A DNA stretch of 64,000 nt, from contig NZ_PGFJ01000001.1 of assembly GCF_002797815.1 (NCBI RefSeq), positions 2,232,001 to 2,296,000 of the forward strand, written 5' to 3'. The DNA is from Mucilaginibacter auburnensis. GTDB lineage: Bacteria > Bacteroidota > Bacteroidia > Sphingobacteriales > Sphingobacteriaceae. Below the pieces are notes generated by a model. The model was not told the DNA's origin. It worked only from the letters and a program-made list of their open reading frames with translations, and searched no databases. The stretch's first letter is position 1; each line of letters begins with the position of its first letter. The position numbers were made by a program, and so were the translations under genes. Shown here piece after piece: positions 33,902 through 43,115 of the stretch.

Positions 33902-36688
33902 ATGAACATCAAGAAAATCTTTTCTGCAGTTCTGCTAACGGGACTGTACAGCATAACCTATGCGCAAACATTACCCTTTGACCCGGCCGTGCGCACCGGG
34001 AAATTAGCCAATGGCTTTACCTATTATATACGCCACAATGAGGAACCTAAGAACAGGGTAGTATTTTACCTGGCCAATAAAGTTGGGTCGGTTTTAGAGG
34101 ACGACGACCAGCGCGGGCTGGCGCACTTTATTGAACACATGAGTTTTAACGGCACTAAAAATTTCCCGAAAAATGAACTGGTAGATTATCTGCAAAAAAC
34201 GGGGGTTCGTTTCGGTGCCGACCTGAACGCTACCACCGGCTTCGACGAGACGATCTACCAACTACCTATACCTTCAGATAAACCGGAAATCGTACAGCAT
34301 GGATTACAAATTATGCGTGATTGGGCGCAGGATGCGACGCTGGACCCTGCAGAAATAAATAAAGAACGCGGCGTGGTATTAGAAGAAAAGCGCCTCAAAA
34401 AAGGAGCAGGAGAACGCATGCAAAACCAATACTTACCACTGTTACTCAACAATTCAATTTATGCTAAACGTTTGCCGATAGGGACAGAAGAAGTGCTAAC
34501 CACCTTTAAACCCGAAGCTATCCAACGCTTTTATCGCGATTGGTATCGGCCGGATCTGCAGGCGTTGATGGTGGTTGGGGACATTGATGTTGATAAGATG
34601 GAAAAGGATATAAAGTCCAGATTTGGCGACCTTAAAAAACCTGCATCGCCACGTATAAGACCCAACTTCACGGTGCAATTAACAGGCAAAGACCAGTACA
34701 TTGTTGTTACAGACCCGGAAGAAACCAATACAAGTATAGAAATCAACATTAAACAGCCCAAGTTGAACTTACATACCGCTGCGGATTACCGGGCATTCCT
34801 GATTCGGCAGCTGGTCAATTACATGCTCAGCCAACGCTATGCGGATGTTCAACGCCAGTCAGCCCCTCCGTTTCTGGCAGCCGGAGCCGGGATCGGAGAG
34901 TTTATAGGCGGTCTGGATAATTATTCAATGTCCATAACAGCCAAGCCGGGGGAGTTAGAGGCTGGTTTCAAAAATGCATGGCGCCTTAGCGAACAGGCAA
35001 AGCGGTATGGTTTTACGCCAACGGAACTTGACCGTGCAAAAAATGTTTATCTCCAGCAATTAGCGTCGGTCTTAAAAGAAAAAAGTAAGACCCCGTCTGA
35101 TAATTACGTTGCTGAATACGTGCAGTATTTTTTACACGGCACCGCCTCGCCCGGTATAGACATCGAATATGGTATTTCTAAAAATGTATCGGCAAGTCTC
35201 AGTACCGACGAAGTGAACAACTATTTAAAGCAGGTGATCAAAGGAACGGACCGGGACATATTGATAACAGCTCCTGAAAAAGAAAAAGCGTCACTACCGT
35301 CTGAGCAAACATTCATGGAATGGATGAAAGCTGTAGAAAGCGAACATATATCTGCTTTTCAGGATGTGACCAGCAAGCAAGGCCTTTTAACGGCGGCTCC
35401 CATTGCAGGTAAGATCATCAACAGTGAGTATAACAAAGCATTAAACATCACAACGCTTACGTTAAGCAATGGAGCTAAAGTATTATTGAAAGCCACAAAT
35501 TTCAAAAACGACCAGATACTATTTACCGGAACATCGGCCGGCGGCACTTCCTTATACGACATCGCGCATTTCCGCGCTGCCGATGCAGCGAATATCGTGC
35601 CTTCCTTCGGTGCAGGCAACTACAATGAGTCCGAACTATCCAAATACTTATCAGGTAAACAATTCAGTATACGCCCTTCAATCGGCGAGCGGACTCAAGC
35701 TGTAAACGGAGCGAGCAGCGTTAACGATCTGGAAGACGCATTGCAATTAATGTACGCCTACCTCACGCAGCCACGCAAGGATACAATCCTTTTCAAAAAT
35801 ACCATTGCAAGAGCAAAGGCAGCACTCCTAAACCGGCAAAATGATCCCGCGCAGGTATTTAACGACACCGTGACCGCTGTACTAAGCAGTTATAATATCC
35901 GCCGGGCACGGCAGACTGCTGAAGACCTCGATCACATTGAACTCGACCAGGTCTACAGCATTTATAAAGAAAGATTTGCAGACGCGTCAGGTTTTACCTT
36001 TGTATTCACAGGCAGCATAGACACAGTAGCCATAAAACCCTTACTGGAAAAATATATCGGCAGCCTGCCCTCCCTTTATAGAAACGAGCAGGCTAAAGAC
36101 CTGGGTATTACCAGCCCTGCAGGCAAAGTCAGCAAAACGGTCTACAAAGGAACAGAAGACAAAGCCAACGTATTACTATTTTTTTCAGGGCCGTTTGATT
36201 ACAGTTTTACCAACCAGCTGAAAGTTGATGCGTTAAAAGAAATACTTCAAATAAGGCTTATAGAGCGTCTCAGGGAAGACGAGGGAGGCGTTTATGCGCC
36301 AACCGTGGGGGTTACATACGCCAAGTACCCTAAAGCCCGTTTCAACTTTACGGTCTCTTTCGCCTGCGCTCCCAACAATGTAGAGCAACTAATTGCAGCT
36401 ACATTGGATGAGATCAATAAAATAAGAAATACCGGACCCTTACCGGTAAACCTGGACAAGTTTAAAGCAGAAACACAACGCACCATTGAACTGCAGCTAA
36501 AATCCAACGGTTTTTGGCACACATATACAATTGGGCAGATCCAAAATAAAGAACCTCTGGATGCTGTAAACACCTACAGCGAAGATGTGGGTAAAATAAC
36601 GGTGGAGGACGTGAAGAAGATGGCAACCCAATATCTCGGTGGCGAAAATTTTATAAGGATGGTCTTGCTGCCGGAAAAAACTAAATAG
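33902..36688 (+). CDS. Secreted M16 (pitrilysin/insulinase) family zinc metallopeptidase
   Basis: A signal peptide (about 1-22, ending TYAQ) directs export. The M16 active site HFIEH is at H75-E78-H79, and the distal Glu lies in NKERGVVLEE near 155. The 928 residues hold two N/C M16 half-modules (about 30-460 and 510-920), giving the four-domain clamshell that encloses and cuts peptides. It lies 69 nt after the second MutS-like gene and ends the locus before a strong terminator. A role in degrading peptides delivered through the SusCD complex is a reasonable inference. Confidence 0.92.
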   Translation: MNIKKIFSAVLLTGLYSITYAQTLPFDPAVRTGKLANGFTYYIRHNEEPKNRVVFYLANKVGSVLEDDDQRGLAHFIEHMSFNGTKNFPKNELVDYLQKTGVRFGADLNATTGFDETIYQLPIPSDKPEIVQHGLQIMRDWAQDATLDPAEINKERGVVLEEKRLKKGAGERMQNQYLPLLLNNSIYAKRLPIGTEEVLTTFKPEAIQRFYRDWYRPDLQALMVVGDIDVDKMEKDIKSRFGDLKKPASPRIRPNFTVQLTGKDQYIVVTDPEETNTSIEINIKQPKLNLHTAADYRAFLIRQLVNYMLSQRYADVQRQSAPPFLAAGAGIGEFIGGLDNYSMSITAKPGELEAGFKNAWRLSEQAKRYGFTPTELDRAKNVYLQQLASVLKEKSKTPSDNYVAEYVQYFLHGTASPGIDIEYGISKNVSASLSTDEVNNYLKQVIKGTDRDILITAPEKEKASLPSEQTFMEWMKAVESEHISAFQDVTSKQGLLTAAPIAGKIINSEYNKALNITTLTLSNGAKVLLKATNFKNDQILFTGTSAGGTSLYDIAHFRAADAANIVPSFGAGNYNESELSKYLSGKQFSIRPSIGERTQAVNGASSVNDLEDALQLMYAYLTQPRKDTILFKNTIARAKAALLNRQNDPAQVFNDTVTAVLSSYNIRRARQTAEDLDHIELDQVYSIYKERFADASGFTFVFTGSIDTVAIKPLLEKYIGSLPSLYRNEQAKDLGITSPAGKVSKTVYKGTEDKANVLLFFSGPFDYSFTNQLKVDALKEILQIRLIERLREDEGGVYAPTVGVTYAKYPKARFNFTVSFACAPNNVEQLIAATLDEINKIRNTGPLPVNLDKFKAETQRTIELQLKSNGFWHTYTIGQIQNKEPLDAVNTYSEDVGKITVEDVKKMATQYLGGENFIRMVLLPEKTK

Positions 36689-36743
36689 CAGTATCACATG
36701 CTCCAATATTTCTTCTGTTCTTTAATATCAGTTTTAGTTAACT

Positions 36744-36775
36744 AAGCGCCTGCCTGAAGAAGCGGGCGCTTTTTT
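36744..36775 (+). terminator. Intrinsic terminator closing the SusCD-ABC-MutS-M16 locus
   Basis: AAGCGCC pairs with GGCGCTT around a 14-nt loop that can pair further, and is followed by a T-run to 36775. It is 56 nt past the M16 stop. Confidence 0.85.
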
Positions 36776-36986
36776 GAAAAGATAGCGAAGGGTGATTTTG
36801 GTCAGTAAAATAAATAACAAAGATTGAAATACCAGACGAATTGCTTCAGCTAAATATATTCGGTAGTTTAAGAGCTTCTGAATTTGTAACGAAAATGTAA
36901 TAGAGTTAAAATTTCTACAAAAGCTATAAGTAGGTGACACCGCTACGTACACAATTAGCACTCTTATTCATAGGAGAGCTGGTTAT

Positions 36987-37508
36987 TTGAACAAAATGAC
37001 AAAACACCACGAACCTTTTATTTTTTCGATCTATGCTCGGGATAAAAAAGGCCTGATCGGCGAGCTCATGGTTTATTTTAATCGAAAGAATTTTCCGCTT
37101 AAAGGCATTAATGTGGCACGAACCGATCTATCCGACCTCGTCTTAATCACCATCGAAGCCTGCCTGCCGGTACCGGAACTGTTGCCCTTCAGTCATCGTT
37201 TGTAAAAGATCGTTGAGATTTACAAAATAAACCACCGGCCAGCCGGCGCTGGGTTGCCTAAGGTCGGCTTTTATTGCCTCGAACGTGCCGCGTTAGATGA
37301 CCGCCTGTGGCAACTAATACAAAAATACGGTGCTACCGTCAGTAGTTTGGGCGAAAAGACACTTGTAATCAATAAGACAGGCAGCGACCACGACCTCCGT
37401 GACCTTTATCACCACTTGGAGGGACCGTATTTGCTCGGCTTTTGTAATTGCGCGTTGCTACTTCCGGAAGCCGTGGCGCTGTTCGAAGATTGGAATAATT
37501 CCCTTTAA
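36987..37508 (+). pseudogene. IlvN/ACT-domain protein interrupted by one in-frame stop
   Basis: Two same-frame pieces (36987-37205 and on to 37508) make a 173-codon protein interrupted only by TAA at 37203-37205. The first piece is an ACT domain (FSIYARDKKGLIGELMVYF). The second resembles the C-terminal regulatory part of acetolactate synthase small subunit (LIQKYGATVSSLGEKTLVINKTG). The text KIVEIYKINHRP directly after the stop fits the usual ACT-linker sequence, so the TAA is probably a point nonsense mutation of a sense codon. The TTG start at 36987 has AGGAGA at 36972-36977; an in-frame ATG is at 36996. No ilvB or ilvC is nearby. Confidence 0.65.
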
Positions 37509-37679
37509 TCAAAGAAACCTAAATACCGCGACCGGCCGCCTCTAAGTGCATAAGACATCCAAACGCCTCAATAAATTTATCATAATTCAAAGTACGTCGC
37601 TAATCGGATGTGAAGCAATGTTATTTTGTTATATTAGACTTTTAGTATAATTAAGAACTAATTGGTACCAACACTAATG

Positions 37680-37935
37680 TTTTCGAAAAACCGCCTATTT
37701 CGATCAATTGGTCCACAAAACGGTTCGGATTATACTCCGTTGTTGACCCTTAAAATTTAAGCAGTTCTGAAAAGAGCTGCTTTTTTTTATTTTATATCTT
37801 TGGTGATCAACTGGTTGTGATCTTTGTTGAATGGTTCGATGTTTGAAACATATAAATTTTAACGAAATAAAAAAGTGCTCTTCGAGGCGTAGAGGGCCTT
37901 TTTGGATTCGAGCTCTGTCAACAATCTGAAAGCTT
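37680..37935. repeat. Dispersed repeat copy C
   Basis: The conserved block is at 37689-37751. The hairpin AAGCAG...CTGCTT with eight T at 37759-37788 is identical in sequence to the tRNA-His terminator. A more diverged distal part (37825-37925) keeps ATGGTTCGA and a second hairpin in which the stem bases have changed on both sides (GCTCT/AGAGGGC). The surrounding gap 37509-38245 has no gene; its last 230 bp are the upstream region of the sensor kinase. Confidence 0.75.
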
Positions 37936-38020
37936 AATAATACTCTAATGGAAGATGTTTTATATCTAATCCCGGCCAAATCATAAACAATTTATTTTTG
38001 CTGATTAGTTAACCTCATGG

Positions 38021-38061
38021 TTCAACGGTATTTCGTTGTTGCGTGCAACTACATATCGTTG
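38021..38061. promoter_or_regulatory. Candidate regulator site upstream of the sensor kinase
   Basis: TTCAACGGTATTTCGTT (38021-38037) contains the inverted repeat AACG-N6-CGTT. ATATCGTTG follows at 38053-38061. Nearly the same 17-mer (TTCAACGATATAGCGTT) occurs at 44622-44638 upstream of the porin gene. A weak -24/-12-like sequence, TGGCA-N8-TG, is at 38167-38180. Confidence 0.4.
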
Positions 38062-38245
38062 CCGGTGGGTGATTTTCCCTTATAATATTTAGCCGAAACA
38101 ATAAGTCATTAGTAAACGCAATTTTTTAACGATATTTATTGGTAAGATCATGCGGGAGGCTATTTGTGGCAGGGTTTATGAATGCCGTACCACCAAGCGC
38201 TCGTCGTTTAACAAATCTATTCACAATAATATCTTCTGGTAACAA

Positions 38246-40480
38246 ATGGTTAGGAACTTATTGTTAGTTAAACTGTTTTTACTTGTAACCATCAATGTGT
38301 TACTAGCTCAACCGCCCGTACCTAAAGATGTTAAAATTTTATATCGCCAACTGCGTTCAAGTCAGGCTGATACCGGCCGCGTAAACATATTCGTTGATAT
38401 AAGCCGTTATTGCAACGCCAATAGTGTACAGCAAATAATATTGATAGACAGCGCCATTGTTATAGCTCAAAGAGCTAATGCTTTGTCGGCTAAACTTTCT
38501 TATAGCAAAGGTTTAGGGTTAAGTTATCAAGCATGGGCGCAGGCGCTGTGTAAAAAAGGCGATTTTAAAAAAAGTGAAGAACTGTTAATAAAAGCTATTG
38601 CGGTTTTTTTGTCTAACAATCTTCATCGGGAAGCAGCTGAATGTTACTTAAACTTACAGGAAAATTATGCTTCAAGTGGTGGTAAGGACTACAACATTAT
38701 GGCTGATTATTATGCAAAGGCGCATGTGCTATTTCGCAAAGCCCATGCATTTGACCGTGACGCCGCAACGCTTGAACACATGGGCGATTTCTATTATCTG
38801 GTTGAAAAATATCACCAGGGAATCACAGCCTTAAAGTCAGCTTTGGTAAGTTACCGTTTAAGCGGCAATAAAAAAACACAAGCCGTTTATGACTTATTAG
38901 GAATTAACTACCTTAAGATAGAGAGATATAAAGACGCGCTCAAAAATGCTTTAGTTGCAGTTAAAATAGCCGAATCTGTGCAGGATACAAGCATGTTACT
39001 TTGCACTATCTACAATCGCACCGGTATGATCTACCTTGAAACGGGTCATTTTGATCAGGCTAATTATTACTTTAAAAGATCAATAGGTGTAGCGCAAAAG
39101 TATAAAGATCCCTCCGCAATTTTTTTAGTTGCTAACCTTGCTAACAACCTTCTTCATCAGGGAAAACCGACCGACGCTATAACAGTACTTAATGAAAATG
39201 AACGCCTTTTTCCGGATATCGATGAACGCTACCGCACTTATTACAATGCATTTTATCTGCAGGCTAACGTAGCTTTAAAAAACTACCGGGAGGCCGAAAA
39301 ATATGCACAACGGCTTTTAAAGGCTAACGCAGAGGGTGAACATGATCCTGTGCTTGTTGTAACCATGTTGGGCCCATCTATAGAGTATTTTATAGCAGCG
39401 CGCAGTTATCAAGAAGCTGCCAAATTACTGCCTGCTTTTAAAAATGCCGTAAACGCCAGCGGAAAACAGAAGTTTATAGTTAAATTACACTTCTTCACTT
39501 ACAAAATAGATTCGGCGCAACATAACTATGTTGCTGCATTAAATAACTATCAAAAATACGCTGCGCTGCAAGACTCTATTGCTGAGGCTACAAAGAACAA
39601 ACAGATTCAGCAATTGCAGGTACAGTTTGAAACAGAACAGAAAGAGAATGCCATTACATCGTTAAAGCACGAGGGCGTTCTTCAGCGGGAAAAAATAACG
39701 CGTGCCAACAATACCCGCAATTTAACCCTTGCTGTAAGTGTTATGCTCCTGGTTGTTGCTGGCGTGAGCTTAAACAGCTATCGTACAAAGCAACGGGGCA
39801 ATAAAGCGCTTAATGTGTTGCTGAAAGAAAAAGACAAGCTGCTGGTTGAAAAAGAGTGGTTATTGAAAGAGATCCATCACCGGGTTAAAAACAATTTGCA
39901 AATAGTTATGGGTTTGCTGCAACGCCAATCAGCATACATTAATAACAACGAAGCTTTGGCCGCTATTCAAAACAGCGAGAACCGTATGCATTCTATAGCA
40001 CTTATTCACCAAAAGCTTTATCAAAGTGAAAATTTGGATCTTATTAATATGCCCGAATACATTGACGAAATGTTATCTTATTTAAAACATAGCTGCGACG
40101 ATGACAACCGTATTTTGTTTGAAAAGCACACAGACGATATTTTACTGGATGTAGCTCAAGCTGTTCCATTGGGCCTTATTTTAAACGAGGCTGTAACTAA
40201 CGCTATAAAGTACGCTTATAAACCCCCGCAAACCGGTACCATTTACGTAACGCTTGTTAGAAATGGCGATGGCTATAACCAGCTTACCATAGCTGATGAT
40301 GGTGCTGGTTTACCGGCCGGCTTTGCAATTGATAAAGTTGAGTCATTAGGAATAAACCTAATGCGTGGCTTAAGCAAACAGTTGGGCGGCACCTTCGATA
40401 TTTATGGTGATGAGGGTTGCACAATTAATGTTGTTTTTAAAACAGAGGTTTTTAACAGAGAAATTTCCAAAAACGAGTAA
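38246..40480 (+). CDS. TPR-containing membrane sensor histidine kinase (HisKA_2/HWE-like)
   Basis: The 744-residue product has a signal peptide (about 1-22), periplasmic TPR repeats (about 60-440), one transmembrane helix (about 492-512) and a coiled linker. The HisKA_2 box EIHHRVKNNLQIVMGLLQRQ has its phospho-His near 543. The HATPase has LILNEAVTNAIKYAY near 645 and ADDGAGLP near 690. It would phosphorylate the response regulator encoded 11 nt downstream. The TPR domain suggests that a peptide or protein partner is sensed (inference). Confidence 0.93.
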   Translation: MVRNLLLVKLFLLVTINVLLAQPPVPKDVKILYRQLRSSQADTGRVNIFVDISRYCNANSVQQIILIDSAIVIAQRANALSAKLSYSKGLGLSYQAWAQALCKKGDFKKSEELLIKAIAVFLSNNLHREAAECYLNLQENYASSGGKDYNIMADYYAKAHVLFRKAHAFDRDAATLEHMGDFYYLVEKYHQGITALKSALVSYRLSGNKKTQAVYDLLGINYLKIERYKDALKNALVAVKIAESVQDTSMLLCTIYNRTGMIYLETGHFDQANYYFKRSIGVAQKYKDPSAIFLVANLANNLLHQGKPTDAITVLNENERLFPDIDERYRTYYNAFYLQANVALKNYREAEKYAQRLLKANAEGEHDPVLVVTMLGPSIEYFIAARSYQEAAKLLPAFKNAVNASGKQKFIVKLHFFTYKIDSAQHNYVAALNNYQKYAALQDSIAEATKNKQIQQLQVQFETEQKENAITSLKHEGVLQREKITRANNTRNLTLAVSVMLLVVAGVSLNSYRTKQRGNKALNVLLKEKDKLLVEKEWLLKEIHHRVKNNLQIVMGLLQRQSAYINNNEALAAIQNSENRMHSIALIHQKLYQSENLDLINMPEYIDEMLSYLKHSCDDDNRILFEKHTDDILLDVAQAVPLGLILNEAVTNAIKYAYKPPQTGTIYVTLVRNGDGYNQLTIADDGAGLPAGFAIDKVESLGINLMRGLSKQLGGTFDIYGDEGCTINVVFKTEVFNREISKNE

Positions 40481-40491
40481 AGTAAAGGGTT

Positions 40492-42444
40492 ATGATAAGC
40501 AGAAAAAACATTCTTGTGGTTGAAGACGAGTTTATAATTGCTGACGTTTTGACCAATATTTTTAAAACTGCTGGTTATAACATTTGCGGCGTAGCCGATA
40601 ATGTGACGGAGGCTTTGGATATGATAGAGCACAGCCGACCTGATTTTGTTCTGGTTGATATTTTTTTAAAAGGGAAAACCACAGGTATTGATCTGGCACA
40701 TCGCCTGATGGAAATGAATATCCCGTTTATTTATATTTCGGCCAATGCAAATGAGAAAGTGCTGGAGGCTGCCAAGGTTACCCGCCCTTATGGTTTTGTT
40801 GTTAAACCGTTTCGGGAAAAGGATGTATTGATAGCATTGGATATAGCCATTTACCGTCACGAAAATCAACGCGAGAATGGTGCACGTCAAAACGCCATGC
40901 TGCAAAAAAAAGCCTCAGAAATTCTGGCTTCTTCAAAAAAGTGGGAACACAAAGTTTTAGAAGTTGGGAAAAGCTTGCAGCCCTTTATACCGTTTGAATT
41001 TTTGTCGGTAGGGATGCAACAACAGGAGGACGAAGATTTTTACGAATTAAGTTTTTTCCGTATAGCATATGACGAGTACCAGCTATTAGATGCTCCAGAA
41101 TTGATGGTTGTTACCAAACAAAAAAAGCACGAACTGACTCGTTTAAAAACAGCAGATAAATATTCTCAATTGGCAGAATACTATAACGAACAGGAAATGA
41201 GCGAGTTGCTATCAGGTTCGTCTTTTAAAAAGTTGCTGGTTGATACGTACGGCCTCAAATCGCATTTATCCGTACCTGTACATTTGCCAGATTCGCGAAT
41301 TTGTTACTTTAACTTCTATAGCCGCCGCAGCACGGCTTATCAGGATGATCATCTGGTATTAAGCGATAGAGTGCAACCTTTACTGGCAAACTTTATGGCA
41401 GCCATGATAAATGCCCCCAATAGTCCTATGGTGCAAAAAGAAAGCAATTACGCAGTAAAACATCCCGTTTCAAAATCTGATCAGCCTAATCCTTTTGCCG
41501 GAATTATAGGCGGAAGCCATCTGTTGTTAACGGTTTTTGATCATGTAATGCAGGTATCAGGTGCTGATTCATCTGTTTTGATACTGGGAGAAAGCGGCAC
41601 CGGCAAAGAGAAAATAGCCGAGCGTATTCACGCGCTTTCACGGAGAAAGGAGAAACCCTTTGTAAAAATAAATTGCGCTGCATTGCCCGCAACACTCATT
41701 GACTCTGAACTCTTCGGCCACGAAAAAGGCGCTTTTACCGGAGCCTATGACAAAAAGATAGGCAAGTTTGAACAAGCACATGGCGGTACTTTGTTTTTAG
41801 ACGAAATAGGCGAACTTCCGTTGGAATCGCAATCAAAATTGTTGCGGGTATTGCAGGAGCGCGAAATAGAGCGGATTGGGGGCCGAACCACTATAAAAAC
41901 TGATGTACGTATTATTGCTGCTACCAATCGTAATTTGGAGAAAGAGGTTGCAGACGGCCGCTTCAGATTGGATCTTTTCTACCGCATAAACGTTTTCCCA
42001 ATTGTGATGCCGCCTTTAAGGGAGCGAACGGAAGACATTCCGGACCTTGCTAAGTATTTTTTAAATATATACGCTCGTAAAACAGGCAAGGTAGTACGCG
42101 GCATTGCTCCGCAAGTATTAGACAGTATGAAAAATTACCACTGGCCCGGCAACATACGCGAGCTTGAAAATTTGATAGAGCGTAACGTATTGCTCACCCG
42201 CGACGATATGATAAACAGCATGGCGCTACCAACCCAGTTAGAGCAAAATGTTAATGCAGTTGTAACCGAACAAAAAATAATCACTATGAGTGAGGGGGAA
42301 CGGGCTCACATTATTGCTGCTTTGCGCAAATGTAACGGCAAAATATGGGGAGAGGGAGGCGCGGCAAGTTTATTGAATCTTCCGCCTACCACGCTTAATT
42401 CAAAAATGAAGAAACTGGGTATCCGTAAAGATTTTGGAATTTAA
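40492..42444 (+). CDS. Sigma54-dependent response regulator (REC-linker-AAA+-HTH)
   Basis: The 650-residue product has a receiver domain (about 5-120; phospho-Asp near 55 in VLVDIFLKG, Lys in VVKPF). A GAF-like middle region covers about 140-310. The AAA+ domain has Walker A GESGTGKE near 365, the sigma54-contacting loop GAFTGA near 413, Walker B GGTLFLDEIGEL and the arginine-finger region FYRINVFPI. A Fis-type HTH closes the protein (about 605-648). It activates sigma54 promoters when phosphorylated by the kinase upstream. Candidate target sites lie at 44622 and 45537-45639. It ends convergently, 4 nt overlapping the DUF1275 gene. Confidence 0.95.
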   Translation: MISRKNILVVEDEFIIADVLTNIFKTAGYNICGVADNVTEALDMIEHSRPDFVLVDIFLKGKTTGIDLAHRLMEMNIPFIYISANANEKVLEAAKVTRPYGFVVKPFREKDVLIALDIAIYRHENQRENGARQNAMLQKKASEILASSKKWEHKVLEVGKSLQPFIPFEFLSVGMQQQEDEDFYELSFFRIAYDEYQLLDAPELMVVTKQKKHELTRLKTADKYSQLAEYYNEQEMSELLSGSSFKKLLVDTYGLKSHLSVPVHLPDSRICYFNFYSRRSTAYQDDHLVLSDRVQPLLANFMAAMINAPNSPMVQKESNYAVKHPVSKSDQPNPFAGIIGGSHLLLTVFDHVMQVSGADSSVLILGESGTGKEKIAERIHALSRRKEKPFVKINCAALPATLIDSELFGHEKGAFTGAYDKKIGKFEQAHGGTLFLDEIGELPLESQSKLLRVLQEREIERIGGRTTIKTDVRIIAATNRNLEKEVADGRFRLDLFYRINVFPIVMPPLRERTEDIPDLAKYFLNIYARKTGKVVRGIAPQVLDSMKNYHWPGNIRELENLIERNVLLTRDDMINSMALPTQLEQNVNAVVTEQKIITMSEGERAHIIAALRKCNGKIWGEGGAASLLNLPPTTLNSKMKKLGIRKDFGI

Positions 42445-43112
42445 GGAACATTGGGATTAATGCGCCAAAGCCAGAATAGTACCAAAGAACCTGGCAAAAT
42501 CACAGCTATTACGCCAAACTGCATTGCCAGTATTGCGCCACCTAAACATCCTGTTAAAAAACCAATAATTAAGTAGCAATTCCTTTTAAAACTATACCAT
42601 ATATCTCTGTCTTCCTGTTCATTAGAAACTATTTTCATAAGATCAAGGGCGGCCTGAGTTACGTTGCCTGTCATTACAGTTGTTAAGCCATAAGTAGCTT
42701 TGGGGTTTAGTTTGCCAAATGTATTTTGAAACGCCATTGCTGTTACAATCAGCATAGCAATAAGCTGAGTAAGCCAGCCGCTTGCCGGGCTGTGGGGAAC
42801 CAGTAGTGCCGACAAAAAGCCGCTTAACAGCAAAAATATTCCTTCCAATATAAGTAACAGGTATGTGTTACCAAATTTTTTGCCAATGTGGCCACCAAGC
42901 ATTGCGGCCGAGACAAACACCGGGAAACTCAGTAGTTTTTGCCAGCCACGCGCGTCGGAATGTTTAACAACGTCATAAGCAAACACTATAAAATTTCCTG
43001 TAACATGCGCCGAAAATAGTTCGCCCGCCGCTATGAATGTAACAGAATCGCAAAATCCTGCTACAAAGCAAAGCAAAAGCGTTGTGCTTTTTATTACTTT
43101 CTCTGCTTCCAT
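42441..43112 (-). CDS. DUF1275 (YoaK-like) membrane protein
   Basis: The 223-residue product has about six hydrophobic helices and the DUF1275 pattern: LLCFVAGFCDSVTF near 15, HVTGNFIVFA near 35, AFQNTFGKLNPKATYGLTTVMTGN split across helices near 130-150, and GCLGGAIL near 190. The family function is unknown (putative small-molecule transporter). It lies 3 nt after the porin gene in the same transcript. Confidence 0.88.
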   Translation of the reverse strand: MEAEKVIKSTTLLLCFVAGFCDSVTFIAAGELFSAHVTGNFIVFAYDVVKHSDARGWQKLLSFPVFVSAAMLGGHIGKKFGNTYLLLILEGIFLLLSGFLSALLVPHSPASGWLTQLIAMLIVTAMAFQNTFGKLNPKATYGLTTVMTGNVTQAALDLMKIVSNEQEDRDIWYSFKRNCYLIIGFLTGCLGGAILAMQFGVIAVILPGSLVLFWLWRINPNVP

Positions 43113-43115
43113 TAA

